DNA of 41,781 nt from Planctomycetota bacterium. GTDB taxonomy: Bacteria > Planctomycetota > UBA1135 > UBA2386. The DNA is taken from assembly GCA_025459175.1 (NCBI GenBank), contig JALORC010000068.1, positions 1-41,781 on the forward strand. The letters are read 5' to 3'. The notes under the pieces are model-generated. The model was given only the letters and a program-made list of their open reading frames with translations. It made no database searches and was not told the origin of the DNA. A program made the position numbers and the translations under genes. This document shows, one piece after another, positions 1-10,845 of the stretch; the stretch's first letter is position 1, and each line of letters starts with the position of its first letter.

Positions 1-2740
1 CGAGGCGCACGAACGCGGCGCGGCACGCCGCCGCCAGTTCGCCGGCGAGCAGCAGCTCGGCGCGCCCTTCGTCGCCGACCACACCACCGGCCAACAGCGA
101 CTCGGCGGCACCGAGCTCGCCGGCGCCGAGCTTCTGGTCGCAATCGCGCAACCGTTGTTCGACCGCAGTCCAACGCTCGCACTGACCACGCAACCGTGAC
201 AGCTGCGCCCCGACCTCGGCATCGGCCGACAGCGGCGCCGCCCGTTCGCCGAGCGCGGCGAGTTCGGTGCGACACCGCGCCGCCGAACGCTGCCAGTCGG
301 CCACCGTCGACAGCGCCGCGAGCCGCTGCCCGAGCGCGTCGGCATCGGTGCGGAACGACTGCGCGAGGCCGGCCTGCTGCAGCTCGGTGCGCGCCGCCTG
401 CAGTGCGTCACTGGGCACCGCGGCCGCCAGCTCGGCCGCCGCGGCCGGGAACCACTGCCGCACCCGCGCCACCGCCTGCTCGATCGCGGCCACGGCCGCC
501 TCGGCGCCGGCCCCGCCGCGCGGGCGCTGGGCGAACGCGGTGCGACAGGCACCGACCAGCAGCGGCTGCAGCGCCGGCTCGTCGCGCAATTCGGCGCGCA
601 GCGCCACGGCCCAGTCCGGCAGCGCACCGTCGGCTGCACGCAGCGGCTGCAGCGCCCGGTCGACCTTCTGCCAGTAGCCGTCGACGTCGTCGAACGGCAG
701 CTTCGGCGTCGCCGGGAAGTCCTGCGCCCTGGCGGCCTGCGCCAGCCCGCGCGCCGCCTCGGCGCGCTGCAGATCGTTCAACAGCTGGTCGCGCTGCTGC
801 AGCTGCTCGGGCCGGTTGGGTTGCAGGCTGCGGGTGCGTTCGCCTAGCGCGGCACTCGGACCGCTGCGCACGAACTCGGCGCGGATCTCGGCGAGCGCCG
901 GCCCGGCATCGACATCGGCCGGCCGCGCCGGCGCCACCAGCTGCTGCCGGGCGGCTTCGAGCAGCGCCACCGGCAGGTCGGCCTGCAGCGCCGCGCGCGC
1001 GGCGGGCCACAGCTCGAGCAGGGTGCTGCGTCCGGCCTCGATCGCCTCGAGCCGCTGACCGAGTTCGACCAGCGTCTTGTCATCGCCCGCCTGCTGGTCG
1101 CGATCGCGCTGCCACTGCACCATCGCCGCGGTGAGCCGCGCGGTCGCCGCCGGCAGCAGCTCGCGGTCGCCGCGGGCTGCGGCCACCGCTTGCTGCGCCC
1201 ACGCCGCGACCTCCGGCCCGGGCGTGCCCGGCAGCGGCAGCAGCGCATCGACCGCGCTGACGTGCGCCCGCAGCGCCGCGAACGGCGGCACCAGCTCGGC
1301 CGGCGGCGACAGCGCGGCGAGCTGCGTCGCCAGCGCAGCACCCGCCGCGTGGTCGGCGAGCAGACGATCGCGGACCGCGAGGGCCTCGCCGCGCACCGGC
1401 AGCGCCTGCAGCTGCTCGCGCAGCGCCGGGCTCGGCCCTTCGCGCTGCAGGCGCTGGCGCAGCGCCGGCAGCTGCTCGGCCGCCGCCCGCGCCGCAGCGT
1501 CGGCGTCGACCGCGACCCCGGGGTTCGCGCCGCCGCCGCCGGTCGGCGCCGACGCCGGCCGCGTGGCGTACCACGCGTAGCCACCGATACCGAGCGCGAG
1601 CACCGCCGCGGCGCCGAACAGCATCGGCTTGCCGGCCGACCGGCCGCGCCGTTGCTGCGGCAGCCCGCCGGTACCGGGCTTCGGCACGTGTACGGTGCCA
1701 CCCTGCTCGACCAGCACCAGGTCGTTGCGCAACGCCTCGTAGCTCTGGTAGCGATCGTTCGGGTCGAGCGCGGTCATGCGCTCGATGACGCGCGACAGCG
1801 GGTTGTTCTCGTCGAGGCCCGGCAGCGCCTTCCACAGACACAGGTTGGCGAGCTTGGTCTTGGTCTGGATCAGCTCGTACACCGAGCTGGCGCGGATCGG
1901 CGGCTCGCCGGTCAGCAGGTAGTAGAACGTCGCGCCGAGCGAGTACATGTCGCTGCGGAAGTCGATCTCCGCCTGGCCGCGGCACTGCTCCGGACTCATG
2001 TACAGCGGGGTGCCGACCAGCTCGGACGTCAGCGTCAGGCTGAAGTCCTCCTGCAGCGGCTTGGCGATCCCGAAGTCGGCGATCTTCAGCACCGCGCGGT
2101 CGGTCAGCATCAAGTTGTCCGGCTTGATGTCGCGGTGCACGACCTGCAGCCGCTGCGCTTCCTCGAGCCCGAGGATCGCCTGGCGCAACAGCGGCAGCGC
2201 CTCACCGGCCGGCAGGCGGCCACCGGCGAGCAGCTTGACGTGGTCGCGCAGGTTCTTGCCCTGCACGAGTTCCATGACCAGGAAGTGCACGCCGGACTCG
2301 AAGCCGACGTCGTGCACCATGACGACGTTGGCACTCTGGAACCGACCGACGATGCGCGCTTCGGTCTGGAACCGCTTCAGCGTGCGCGGGTCACTCATCA
2401 TCTCGGCGCGGATCACCTTGACGGCGACGTCGCGATCGAGCTTCAGCTGGCGCGCCTGGTAGACGGCGCCCATCGCGCCGCGGCCGAGCAGGCGATCGAG
2501 GCGGCAGCCGCCGAGCACCTTGCCGACCATCGGGTCGGCCGCGCCGGCCGGCTTGCCGGCCTTGGCGCCGGGCTTCGCGGGCGGCGTCGTCGGTGGCTTG
2601 GCCGCCGGCGGCTGCGGCGGCTTGGCGTCGCCGGCCGGCCGCGTCTTGTCGTCACCGGACTCGGCGCCGGGTTGCTGCGGTCGCTCGGGCAAGCCACCAC
2701 TGTGCCGCGTCGGCGAGTCATCGGGGTCGGATGGGGTCAT
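1..2740 (-). CDS. Ser/Thr protein kinase with one membrane segment (C-terminus beyond the window)
   Basis: This is a eukaryotic-type Ser/Thr kinase, read from ATG at 2740 and still open at base 2 (913 codons visible). A Pro/Ala/Lys-rich leader (residues 1-70) precedes a complete kinase domain (about 76-345). The glycine loop is GRGAMGAVY, the ATP-binding lysine is K108 in VAVKVI, the catalytic loop is HRDIKPDN with D204, and the metal-binding motif is DFG at 222-224. SPEQ follows at about 249-252. All key residues are present, so it should be active. A hydrophobic segment at about 373-391 follows a basic stretch and fits one transmembrane helix, with the kinase in the cytoplasm. The remaining 500 or so residues are Ala/Leu/Arg-rich and probably helical, with no domain I recognise. 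No Shine-Dalgarno sequence is visible; ATG at residue 71 is an alternative start. The substrate is unknown. Confidence 0.93.
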   Translation of the reverse strand, partial: MTPSDPDDSPTRHSGGLPERPQQPGAESGDDKTRPAGDAKPPQPPAAKPPTTPPAKPGAKAGKPAGAADPMVGKVLGGCRLDRLLGRGAMGAVYQARQLKLDRDVAVKVIRAEMMSDPRTLKRFQTEARIVGRFQSANVVMVHDVGFESGVHFLVMELVQGKNLRDHVKLLAGGRLPAGEALPLLRQAILGLEEAQRLQVVHRDIKPDNLMLTDRAVLKIADFGIAKPLQEDFSLTLTSELVGTPLYMSPEQCRGQAEIDFRSDMYSLGATFYYLLTGEPPIRASSVYELIQTKTKLANLCLWKALPGLDENNPLSRVIERMTALDPNDRYQSYEALRNDLVLVEQGGTVHVPKPGTGGLPQQRRGRSAGKPMLFGAAAVLALGIGGYAWYATRPASAPTGGGGANPGVAVDADAAARAAAEQLPALRQRLQREGPSPALREQLQALPVRGEALAVRDRLLADHAAGAALATQLAALSPPAELVPPFAALRAHVSAVDALLPLPGTPGPEVAAWAQQAVAAARGDRELLPAATARLTAAMVQWQRDRDQQAGDDKTLVELGQRLEAIEAGRSTLLELWPAARAALQADLPVALLEAARQQLVAPARPADVDAGPALAEIRAEFVRSGPSAALGERTRSLQPNRPEQLQQRDQLLNDLQRAEAARGLAQAARAQDFPATPKLPFDDVDGYWQKVDRALQPLRAADGALPDWAVALRAELRDEPALQPLLVGACRTAFAQRPRGGAGAEAAVAAIEQAVARVRQWFPAAAAELAAAVPSDALQAARTELQQAGLAQSFRTDADALGQRLAALSTVADWQRSAARCRTELAALGERAAPLSADAEVGAQLSRLRGQCERWTAVEQRLRDCDQKLGAGELGAAESLLAGGVVGDEGRAELLLAGELAAACRAAFVRL

Positions 2741-2941
2741 TGCGGGCGATCGCAGCGGGGAGCAGGGCCGGCGTTGTAGTGGATCGACACCGCCGAGGGC
2801 AACCGCAGGCGGCGCGCGGCGGCGACCGAGCGCGCACCGCCGCAGCTTTTCCGGTCGATTCCCGGCCGGGCCACTCGTCTCTGGCGTAGTCCCGGCTCCC
2901 CATTCACGATCCCGGGGCCACCTACCAGAGGAGATCCACCG

Positions 2942-3538
2942 ATGACCATCCGTTCGCTCGCTGCCGTTCTCGTCACGTTGCTCGCCATGCCGCTGTTCGC
3001 GCAGGAAACACAGAAGCCCACTGCCGAACACCAGAAACTCCATGCCAATGCCGGCACCTGGGACGCCGTCATCGACTGGATGGGACAGAAGTCCGCCGGC
3101 GTGTCGGAGAACAAGGTCACGCTCGGCGGCTTCTGGCTCGTCGACCACTTCACCGGCGACTTTGGCGGCCAGAAGTTCGCGGGCCACGGCTACACCGGCT
3201 ACGACCCGAGCAAGGGCAAGTATGTCGGCACCTGGTTCGATTCGATGAGCCCGTCGATGATGGTGCTCGAAGGCAACTACGACGCGGCCGGCAAGGTGCT
3301 GACGATGACCGGCATGGGCGTCGGCATGGACGGCAAGCCGGCGATGCATCGCATGGTGACGACGCACACCGGTGCCGACACGATGGAGTTCGAGATGTTC
3401 GTGACCGGCGCCGACGGCAAGGAAGCGCCGATGATGAAGATCAGCTACACGCGCCGCGCCCAGAAGAGCAAGGGCGCGGAGGGCAAGGGCGCGGAGGGCA
3501 CCGGCGACCAGAGCAAGGGCGACGGCCACGCCAAGTAG
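2942..3538 (+). CDS. Secreted DUF1579 family protein
   Basis: This 198-residue protein begins with a signal peptide (Thr-Ile-Arg, a hydrophobic stretch, cleavage near LFA/QET), so it should be exported. The body matches my memory of the DUF1579 family: EHQKLHANAGTWD near the start, then GGFWLVDHF, FAGHGYTGYD and KYVGTWFDSMSP. The family resembles a small beta-barrel and has no established biochemical function. Start choice is well supported: GGAG at 2930-2933 sits eight bases before the ATG. The C-terminal tail after the conserved domain is a low-complexity Lys/Gly/Glu stretch containing a 15-bp tandem duplication. It is divergent from the kinase at 2740, with about 200 bp between them. Confidence 0.9.
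   Translation: MTIRSLAAVLVTLLAMPLFAQETQKPTAEHQKLHANAGTWDAVIDWMGQKSAGVSENKVTLGGFWLVDHFTGDFGGQKFAGHGYTGYDPSKGKYVGTWFDSMSPSMMVLEGNYDAAGKVLTMTGMGVGMDGKPAMHRMVTTHTGADTMEFEMFVTGADGKEAPMMKISYTRRAQKSKGAEGKGAEGTGDQSKGDGHAK
3467..3496 (+). repeat. 15-bp tandem duplication in the tail of the DUF1579 gene
   Basis: Two adjacent 15-bp copies that differ only in the first base, (A/G)GCAAGGGCGCGGAG, encode the repeated residues KGAEG in the low-complexity tail. The unit is a multiple of three, so the reading frame is kept. It looks like replication slippage and its copy number may vary between strains. Confidence 0.75.
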
Positions 3539-3575
3539 GCGCCCGAGGCTGCGTGCCGAGTAGCATCACCACGGC

Positions 3576-4313
3576 ATGAAGCGACTCGAAGTGATCGGTT
3601 GGTGGTTCAACGAACAGGCCCCGACCGAGCTGCCGCGGCCACAGCTGCTGGTCGATGCCGCGGCCCGCGCGCATGCCGCACCGCTCACCGCCTATCTGCG
3701 CGCCGGCGCATCGCTGCTGCGCTACCCGGAGCCGTCGTTCTGCCGGTTCGCGTGCGGCGAGGAGGACATGGGTCATGCCGACCTCACCGACGGCCGCTTC
3801 GTGTGGCCGGAGGGCCTCGCCCACTACGTCGAACGCCACGACGTGCGGCTGCCCGAGCACTTCGTCAACCACGCGCTCGCGCAGCCACTGCCGCTGGCGC
3901 CGTTCGCGCTGCCGAAGGCGAAATTCGGGCTCTACGACTCGGCGCCATGGGTCGCGTGGGCCAAGGCGCAGCGCGCGTGCCCCGACCTGCACGGCTTCGA
4001 GATCCCGACGCTCGACGTGCTCGATCGCATCGCGGTGGACCTCGGCCCGGTGCCGCACGAAGCGATCCTCGCCTGCCGCGGCAGCAGCCGCGAAGTGATC
4101 CTCGCCGTCGAAGGGGGCGGCATCGAACTGCACCAGCTGAAAGCCGGTGGCAACCCGCCCCAGCGCTTCGCTGGCTGGCACGAATGGCCGCTGTGCGGCT
4201 TTGGGCCGCAACGCGCCAGGGCACCAACGACACTGTCGCGCAGGCCGAAGCCCGGCATACCGATGGGCGAGTTCTTCGCCAACCTGAAGCCACAGCGTGA
4301 CCGACAGTCGTAG
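3576..4313 (+). CDS. Conserved hypothetical protein with CRF and DLTDG-WPEGLAHYV motifs
   Basis: A 245-residue protein without signal peptide or membrane segment. The N-terminal half (about 1-100) resembles an unnamed bacterial family that I recall from myxobacteria and planctomycetes, with PRPQLLVD, a conserved CRF, DLTDGRFVWPEG and LAHYVERHDVRLP. I know of no assigned function. The C-terminal part, from about residue 180 onward, is less typical and ends in a basic tail, so it may be a later extension. No Shine-Dalgarno sequence precedes the ATG; instead TAGCAT at 3561-3566 lies nine bases upstream, which fits a nearly leaderless message. The gene lies 37 bp after the DUF1579 gene on the same strand. 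Confidence 0.75.
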   Translation: MKRLEVIGWWFNEQAPTELPRPQLLVDAAARAHAAPLTAYLRAGASLLRYPEPSFCRFACGEEDMGHADLTDGRFVWPEGLAHYVERHDVRLPEHFVNHALAQPLPLAPFALPKAKFGLYDSAPWVAWAKAQRACPDLHGFEIPTLDVLDRIAVDLGPVPHEAILACRGSSREVILAVEGGGIELHQLKAGGNPPQRFAGWHEWPLCGFGPQRARAPTTLSRRPKPGIPMGEFFANLKPQRDRQS

Positions 4314-4322
4314 CTTCGCTAA

Positions 4323-4337
4323 ACGCCCCCGGGGCGT
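4323..4337. promoter_or_regulatory. Perfect 15-bp palindrome upstream of parD, candidate operator
   Basis: ACGCCCCCGGGGCGT reads the same on both strands around its central C. It lies 31 bases before the parD ATG, immediately after the stop of the preceding gene. ParD-type antitoxins usually bind palindromes in their own promoter region, so this is a plausible operator (inference). A role as a short transcription terminator is less likely because no T-run follows. Confidence 0.4.
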
Positions 4338-4368
4338 GAGCCCTCGAAACCGACACCGGGAGTTCCCC

Positions 4369-4623
4369 ATGGCCGAGAACACGTCCTTCATCCTCGGTGA
4401 CCACTTCGACGCCTTCGTGGCGTCCCAGGTCAAGGCCGGTCGTTACCGCGACGCGAAGGATGTGATCCGCGCGGGCCTGCGACTGCTCGAAGACCGCGAG
4501 CTCCGGCGGCAGAGGCTCGGTAACGCGCTGCTCGACGGCGAACAGAGCGGTGTCGCCGGCCCGCTCGACATCGACGGGATCAAGCGGCTTGCGCGCAAGG
4601 CGGCCGGCAGCAGTCGAACCTGA
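4369..4623 (+). CDS. parD: ParD-type antitoxin, type II toxin-antitoxin family, without an adjacent toxin
   Basis: An 84-residue protein with the typical ParD N-terminus: an SFILGDHFDAF strand-helix region for ribbon-helix-helix DNA binding, then QVKAGRYRDAKDVIRAGLRLLEDRE. The C-terminal part normally wraps the ParE toxin. ATG at 4369 is chosen because GGGAG at 4358-4362 lies six bases upstream; an in-frame upstream start at 4297 would overlap the previous gene and add non-conserved residues. ParE normally follows directly, but the 80 bases to the end of priA hold no toxin-sized reading frame, so the antitoxin appears orphaned. It may act on a toxin encoded elsewhere or simply be a DNA-binding relic. 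Confidence 0.85.
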   Translation: MAENTSFILGDHFDAFVASQVKAGRYRDAKDVIRAGLRLLEDRELRRQRLGNALLDGEQSGVAGPLDIDGIKRLARKAAGSSRT

Positions 4624-4704
4624 AGCGTCGGGTCCAACGGGTGCTGCAGGCCAGCATGGCCCAGGATCTGCACCTGGACGACGCGTAGTCCGCACCCACC
4701 GCCG

Positions 4705-6939
<2,235 letters not shown>

Positions 6940-7010
6940 CGGGCCCCAGAGGGAACCGCATCGGCCGGCGATGTCAACCGGGGCGTGCGAGTAGGCGGCC
7001 CGCTGGCGAC

Positions 7011-8186
7011 TCAGAAGCGCACGAAGTCGGGCGGGCCGAGCAACAGTTCGCCGCCGGCACCGAACGACGCGGCAACCACGGCGAGCGTCGAGTAGCGCAG
7101 CTGCGTCAGGGTTGCGGCCGACAGCGGGATCGAAGTCGAAGTCGAAGCACTGACCAGCAGGCTGATCGGGGTCGACGGATCGAGCAGCAGCGGGCCGAGG
7201 ATGTTCGCGCCCCCGAGCAACGAGAGCCGAGACTGACCGAACGCGAACACCACCGGAGCAGAGAGCGCCTGCGCCGAGGCGGACAGGTCGAGTGCCGTGG
7301 CGGTGAGCGTCGCCTGCGTCAGCGGCAGATCGGTCGGCTCGTCCACCACGTTGATGCTCCCACCGACCTGGAACGGCCCGCTGCCCGGACCGTACGTGTA
7401 GTAGGTGCCGGAGCCGAACAGGGCGACCAAGCGAGGGCCCCAGACGGAACCACCCGACAGGTCGATGTCCTGCTGCAAGCTGGATTGACTGCCGCCGTCG
7501 AAGCTCGTGCCGATCGCGTAGACCGAGCTGTTGATGGTCGTCAGGCCACGTCCGCCGATGCGCGTGAAGCCACAGACGAGGCTCTCGGCATAGTTGCCAC
7601 CGACGAGACTGCACTGGCTCAATATCACCGTCGAGTTGTCGACGCGGAGTCCGTCGGTGCCCTGCTGGGTGCAGATCCCGAGGTGGCGCGCATTGCGGCC
7701 GCGCAGAGTGCAGTCGAAGAACTGGACGTCGGCGCAGTTGGTGACCGACAGCTGCTGCTGATCGGCGATCTGCTGGATCTGATCCGCGCGCAACGAGCAA
7801 CCGCTCCAGATCACCGTGCCAGGGCAGTTCTCGATGGTGATCATGCCGCCGGCATTGACCAGGCTCTGCCCCACCGGCCGGATCTCGAAGCCGGCGAGGA
7901 CCAGCGTCTGCCCGGCGGGAACGTTGGCGATGCGAGACCAGGTCGCACCGAACGGTGGCCGCAGCACCCAGCTGCCGTCGTTGTAGATCCGCACGCCCTT
8001 GCCGATCAGGTTGGTGAAGAACGTGTCCTGCCGCACCAGGATCACGTCGTTCGGCTGGGCCGCGGCGTAGGCCTGGTCGAGATCGCCGAAGCCACCGGGG
8101 CCGACGATGTGAATCGTCTGGCCACGGACCAGGGCAGCGAGCAGCGGAACGGCGGCGATGGCCAACAGGTTGCGCATGGTCGTCAT
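7011..8186 (-). CDS. Secreted right-handed beta-helix protein
   Basis: This 391-residue protein has a signal peptide (MRNLLAIAAVPLLAAL, cleavage near RGQ) followed by IHIVGPGGFGDLDQAYAAA, the typical opening of secreted pectate-lyase-like beta-helices in which the first strand is followed by PNDVILV. The middle part shows irregular short strands with Asn and Cys turns (ENCPGTVIWSGCS, TNCADVQFFDCT), fitting a parallel beta-helix. No catalytic residues can be named. The start at 8186 overlaps the stop of the upstream propeller gene (TGATG), suggesting translational coupling; ATG 8177 is an alternative. It is a paralogue of the protein encoded at 31689-32867, which opens with a similar THVVGTGGFAQIRQAL. 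Confidence 0.82.
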   Translation of the reverse strand: MTTMRNLLAIAAVPLLAALVRGQTIHIVGPGGFGDLDQAYAAAQPNDVILVRQDTFFTNLIGKGVRIYNDGSWVLRPPFGATWSRIANVPAGQTLVLAGFEIRPVGQSLVNAGGMITIENCPGTVIWSGCSLRADQIQQIADQQQLSVTNCADVQFFDCTLRGRNARHLGICTQQGTDGLRVDNSTVILSQCSLVGGNYAESLVCGFTRIGGRGLTTINSSVYAIGTSFDGGSQSSLQQDIDLSGGSVWGPRLVALFGSGTYYTYGPGSGPFQVGGSINVVDEPTDLPLTQATLTATALDLSASAQALSAPVVFAFGQSRLSLLGGANILGPLLLDPSTPISLLVSASTSTSIPLSAATLTQLRYSTLAVVAASFGAGGELLLGPPDFVRF

Positions 8187-10615
8187 CAGAAGGAGCCGAT
8201 GGTCAAACTCAGGGCGTTGGTGGCAGTGACGGTCAGCAGGTTCGCCTGCGGATCGAGTTCGAGCGCGACCACCTGTTCGCAAAAGGACTGGCCGATCAGC
8301 GCGATGTCATTGGGCAGCACCAACTGCCCGACGGCGACACCAGCCGCCGGCACCACGGCATCGAGCAACAAGGGGTCGACCCGCAGCCGGCAGCCAGCAC
8401 CGGCCTGGGGCAGCAACGAGCTCAGCAGCACGTCGGCGCTGGCGACGCCACGGACGAACGCGGCGATACCGGTAGCGGGCATGCCGGATGCACGCGCGAC
8501 CGAGGTGGCGCCGATCCACGGCAGTGCGAGCGAGGCGAGCACGTTGGGACCACCGCTGCCGGTGCAACCGGCACCGACCACCACTGCGTTCGCCGCGCAC
8601 ACAGGTGCCGCTCGCACCAGTCCGGAGGAGACGACGCTGCCGATCGACCCGAAGGCGCCGCCGACGAACAGCTGGCCGGAGGCCTGCAACACCAGCGCAC
8701 GCACTTCGACCGAGCCGGCCGCGACCACGCTGGCGCTTTGGCCTTGCACCCGGAGCAGGCCCGCGCTGCCGGCCGGCAACTGGAAGGCGCCCCCGACCAG
8801 CAAGGACGCGTCTGGCAGGCGCACGATGGTGCTGGCCGCACCGGCGGGTCCGAACGGGATCCAGGCCCCGGCGCTGCTGCGACCGAGGCTGTAGTTCGGC
8901 TGCGGGCCCGGACCGGAGAAGCTGCCGCCGAGGATCAGATCGGCACCGTCGACGACGAGCGCGCGCACGGCGCCGCTGGGCGGCGTGCCGTAGGGCTGCC
9001 ACGAAGAGCCGTTCCACCGCGACACGAACTGCCCCGCGAGCGAGTTGAAGTCACCGCCGGCGACGATGGTCCCGTCCGGCAGTCTGGCGAGCGCTCGCAC
9101 GGCGCCGCCGAGGCCCGGCCCGAGCGCCGACCACGCACTGCCATTCCAGCGCGCGACGTTCTGGGCCGGCGCACCGCCGGCGCTCTGGAACGAGCCGCCG
9201 ACGATCACCTCGCCCCCGGGCAGCGGCAACAGCGCACGCACCACCCCCGGCGCCCCGAAGCTCGCGAGCCCGGTACCGAGCGGCTGCCAACCGGCGCCGT
9301 CCCACCGAGCGATGCCGTTGCCGACCTGCGTGCCCGCCGTGACGAACGAGCCGCCGACGTAGAACTCGCCAGCGGCACCGGCGGCGACCGCGAGCCCGCG
9401 GCCATCGAGGGCCGGCAGCCCCGTCCAACTGCCATCGGTGCCACGGATACCGATGCGGCTGGCGGCCACGCCGAACAGTGACGAGAACTCACCGGTGACC
9501 ACCAGCCGCCCGTCGCCGAGCAGCACGGCGGCATCGACGTCGCCCGCCACGCCGCTCCACAGCGGCGACCAGGAACCAGCGCGAGCCAGAGCGAGGTTGC
9601 CGACCGTTGCCGCTCCGACCGTCGTGAAGTTGCCGCCGATCACGACGCCACCATCCGGCAGTGCGACCACGGCATTGACCTGATTGGGCTGCGACGGCGG
9701 CACCGGCACACCGAGGCTGCTCCAGGCGCCGTTCTGGAACACCTGCGCGTGGTCAGCGAACGGCAAGGCGCCGACCACGACCGCGGCGCCGTTCGGCAGG
9801 TTGGACATCGCCAGCACCGTCGCGGCGGACGCCGCGCTGAAGGACGGCAGGGCCGACCAGCTGCTGCCGTTCCATCGGGCGATGCGGTTGATGCCCAACC
9901 CACCGGCGTCGAAGAAGCGGCCGCCGACCCACAGATCGCCGTTGGGGCGCACCAACATGCAACGGAACTCGTCGCCGCTGTTGATGCCGGGTCCGATCAC
10001 CGACCAGCTGGTGCCATCGAAGCGGGCCACGGAGCCGAACGAGATGCTGCCGACCTGGAAGAAGCCGGCGACCATGATGTCGCCGTTCGGCATCCCAACG
10101 ATGGTGCGCAGCAGCGATGCACCGGCGGGCGCACCGATCGATTGCCATACTCCGGCCGAACGCCGATGCACCGACGCGCCGGCGACCGCCAGCAGGTCGC
10201 CGTTGCCGGCCACGGCGAGTGCAGTGGCCGCGGGCGCACCGGACGTGGTGGTCCAGGTGCCGTTCCAGAGGTGCACGCCGCCAGCAGCGACGGCCAGATC
10301 GCCGTTCGGCAACGTCACCATGGCAGTGATGGCGGCACCGCTCGGCGGCGACATCGTCGACCAGACGCCCGAACTCGTGCGCCAACGGGCGATGCCCGGC
10401 GACTGCAGCCCGCCAGCGCGCGTGAAGTTGCCGGCGACCACGACCTCCGGCGACAACGGCCCGGCGCCGTCGACATCCCAAGTGGCGGCGGCGATCACCT
10501 CACCGTCGACCCCGTTGGCGGGCAGCAGCGCGTTGAACGCGATGCCACATTGAGCCACCGCCGGCGCCAGCGAAGCGAACCACAACGAGACAACCGGCAA
10601 TGACGATCGACGCAT
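8186..10615 (-). CDS. Large secreted propeller-like protein with delta-60-type repeats
   Basis: An 809-residue exported protein: signal peptide MRRSSLPVVSLWFASLAPAVA, then roughly 14-16 repeats of about 40-45 residues following the pattern ARWNGSSWSALG, V-ALA-LPDG, VVGGxFxxAGG. This resembles delta-60 repeats, which form beta-propellers. The last 125 or so residues form a separate module starting VVGAGCTGSGGPN and ending LPNDIALIGQSF and ALSLTIGSF. Related endings occur in other secreted proteins of this window. The frame is open upstream to 10702, but ATG 10615 gives a clean signal peptide; ATG 10627 is possible. TAGGTT at 10653-10658 may be the -10 box. The stop overlaps the next start. Its function is unknown, presumably surface display or adhesion. 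Confidence 0.88.
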   Translation of the reverse strand: MRRSSLPVVSLWFASLAPAVAQCGIAFNALLPANGVDGEVIAAATWDVDGAGPLSPEVVVAGNFTRAGGLQSPGIARWRTSSGVWSTMSPPSGAAITAMVTLPNGDLAVAAGGVHLWNGTWTTTSGAPAATALAVAGNGDLLAVAGASVHRRSAGVWQSIGAPAGASLLRTIVGMPNGDIMVAGFFQVGSISFGSVARFDGTSWSVIGPGINSGDEFRCMLVRPNGDLWVGGRFFDAGGLGINRIARWNGSSWSALPSFSAASAATVLAMSNLPNGAAVVVGALPFADHAQVFQNGAWSSLGVPVPPSQPNQVNAVVALPDGGVVIGGNFTTVGAATVGNLALARAGSWSPLWSGVAGDVDAAVLLGDGRLVVTGEFSSLFGVAASRIGIRGTDGSWTGLPALDGRGLAVAAGAAGEFYVGGSFVTAGTQVGNGIARWDGAGWQPLGTGLASFGAPGVVRALLPLPGGEVIVGGSFQSAGGAPAQNVARWNGSAWSALGPGLGGAVRALARLPDGTIVAGGDFNSLAGQFVSRWNGSSWQPYGTPPSGAVRALVVDGADLILGGSFSGPGPQPNYSLGRSSAGAWIPFGPAGAASTIVRLPDASLLVGGAFQLPAGSAGLLRVQGQSASVVAAGSVEVRALVLQASGQLFVGGAFGSIGSVVSSGLVRAAPVCAANAVVVGAGCTGSGGPNVLASLALPWIGATSVARASGMPATGIAAFVRGVASADVLLSSLLPQAGAGCRLRVDPLLLDAVVPAAGVAVGQLVLPNDIALIGQSFCEQVVALELDPQANLLTVTATNALSLTIGSF

Positions 10616-10845
10616 GGACTCACACATGGACAAACGGGCTCTGATGGTCCGCAACCTAGCGCAATCGATCAAGCCCGGCGACACGATCCACGCCAGTGCC
10701 AATGGCGGCCTGACGAATCAGGCAACCTGGCACGCCCCGGCGCACGTCACTTCCCGATCGCGACCAGCGACACCGTGAACACCGTGCCGTCGAGCCTCAC
10801 CGACGACCGCGTGCGACCGCGGCGCACCCGCGCCATGATCGCACC

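Noticed and set aside
3441..4433. Minus-strand open frame of 330 codons over the hypothetical and ParD genes
   Set aside because: It is antisense to ParD and to the CRF-motif protein and shows no conserved pattern.
4624..4690. Possible ParE toxin start after parD
   Set aside because: A stop comes after about 20 codons and the similarity is only a few residues. It is mentioned as a weak hint, not annotated.
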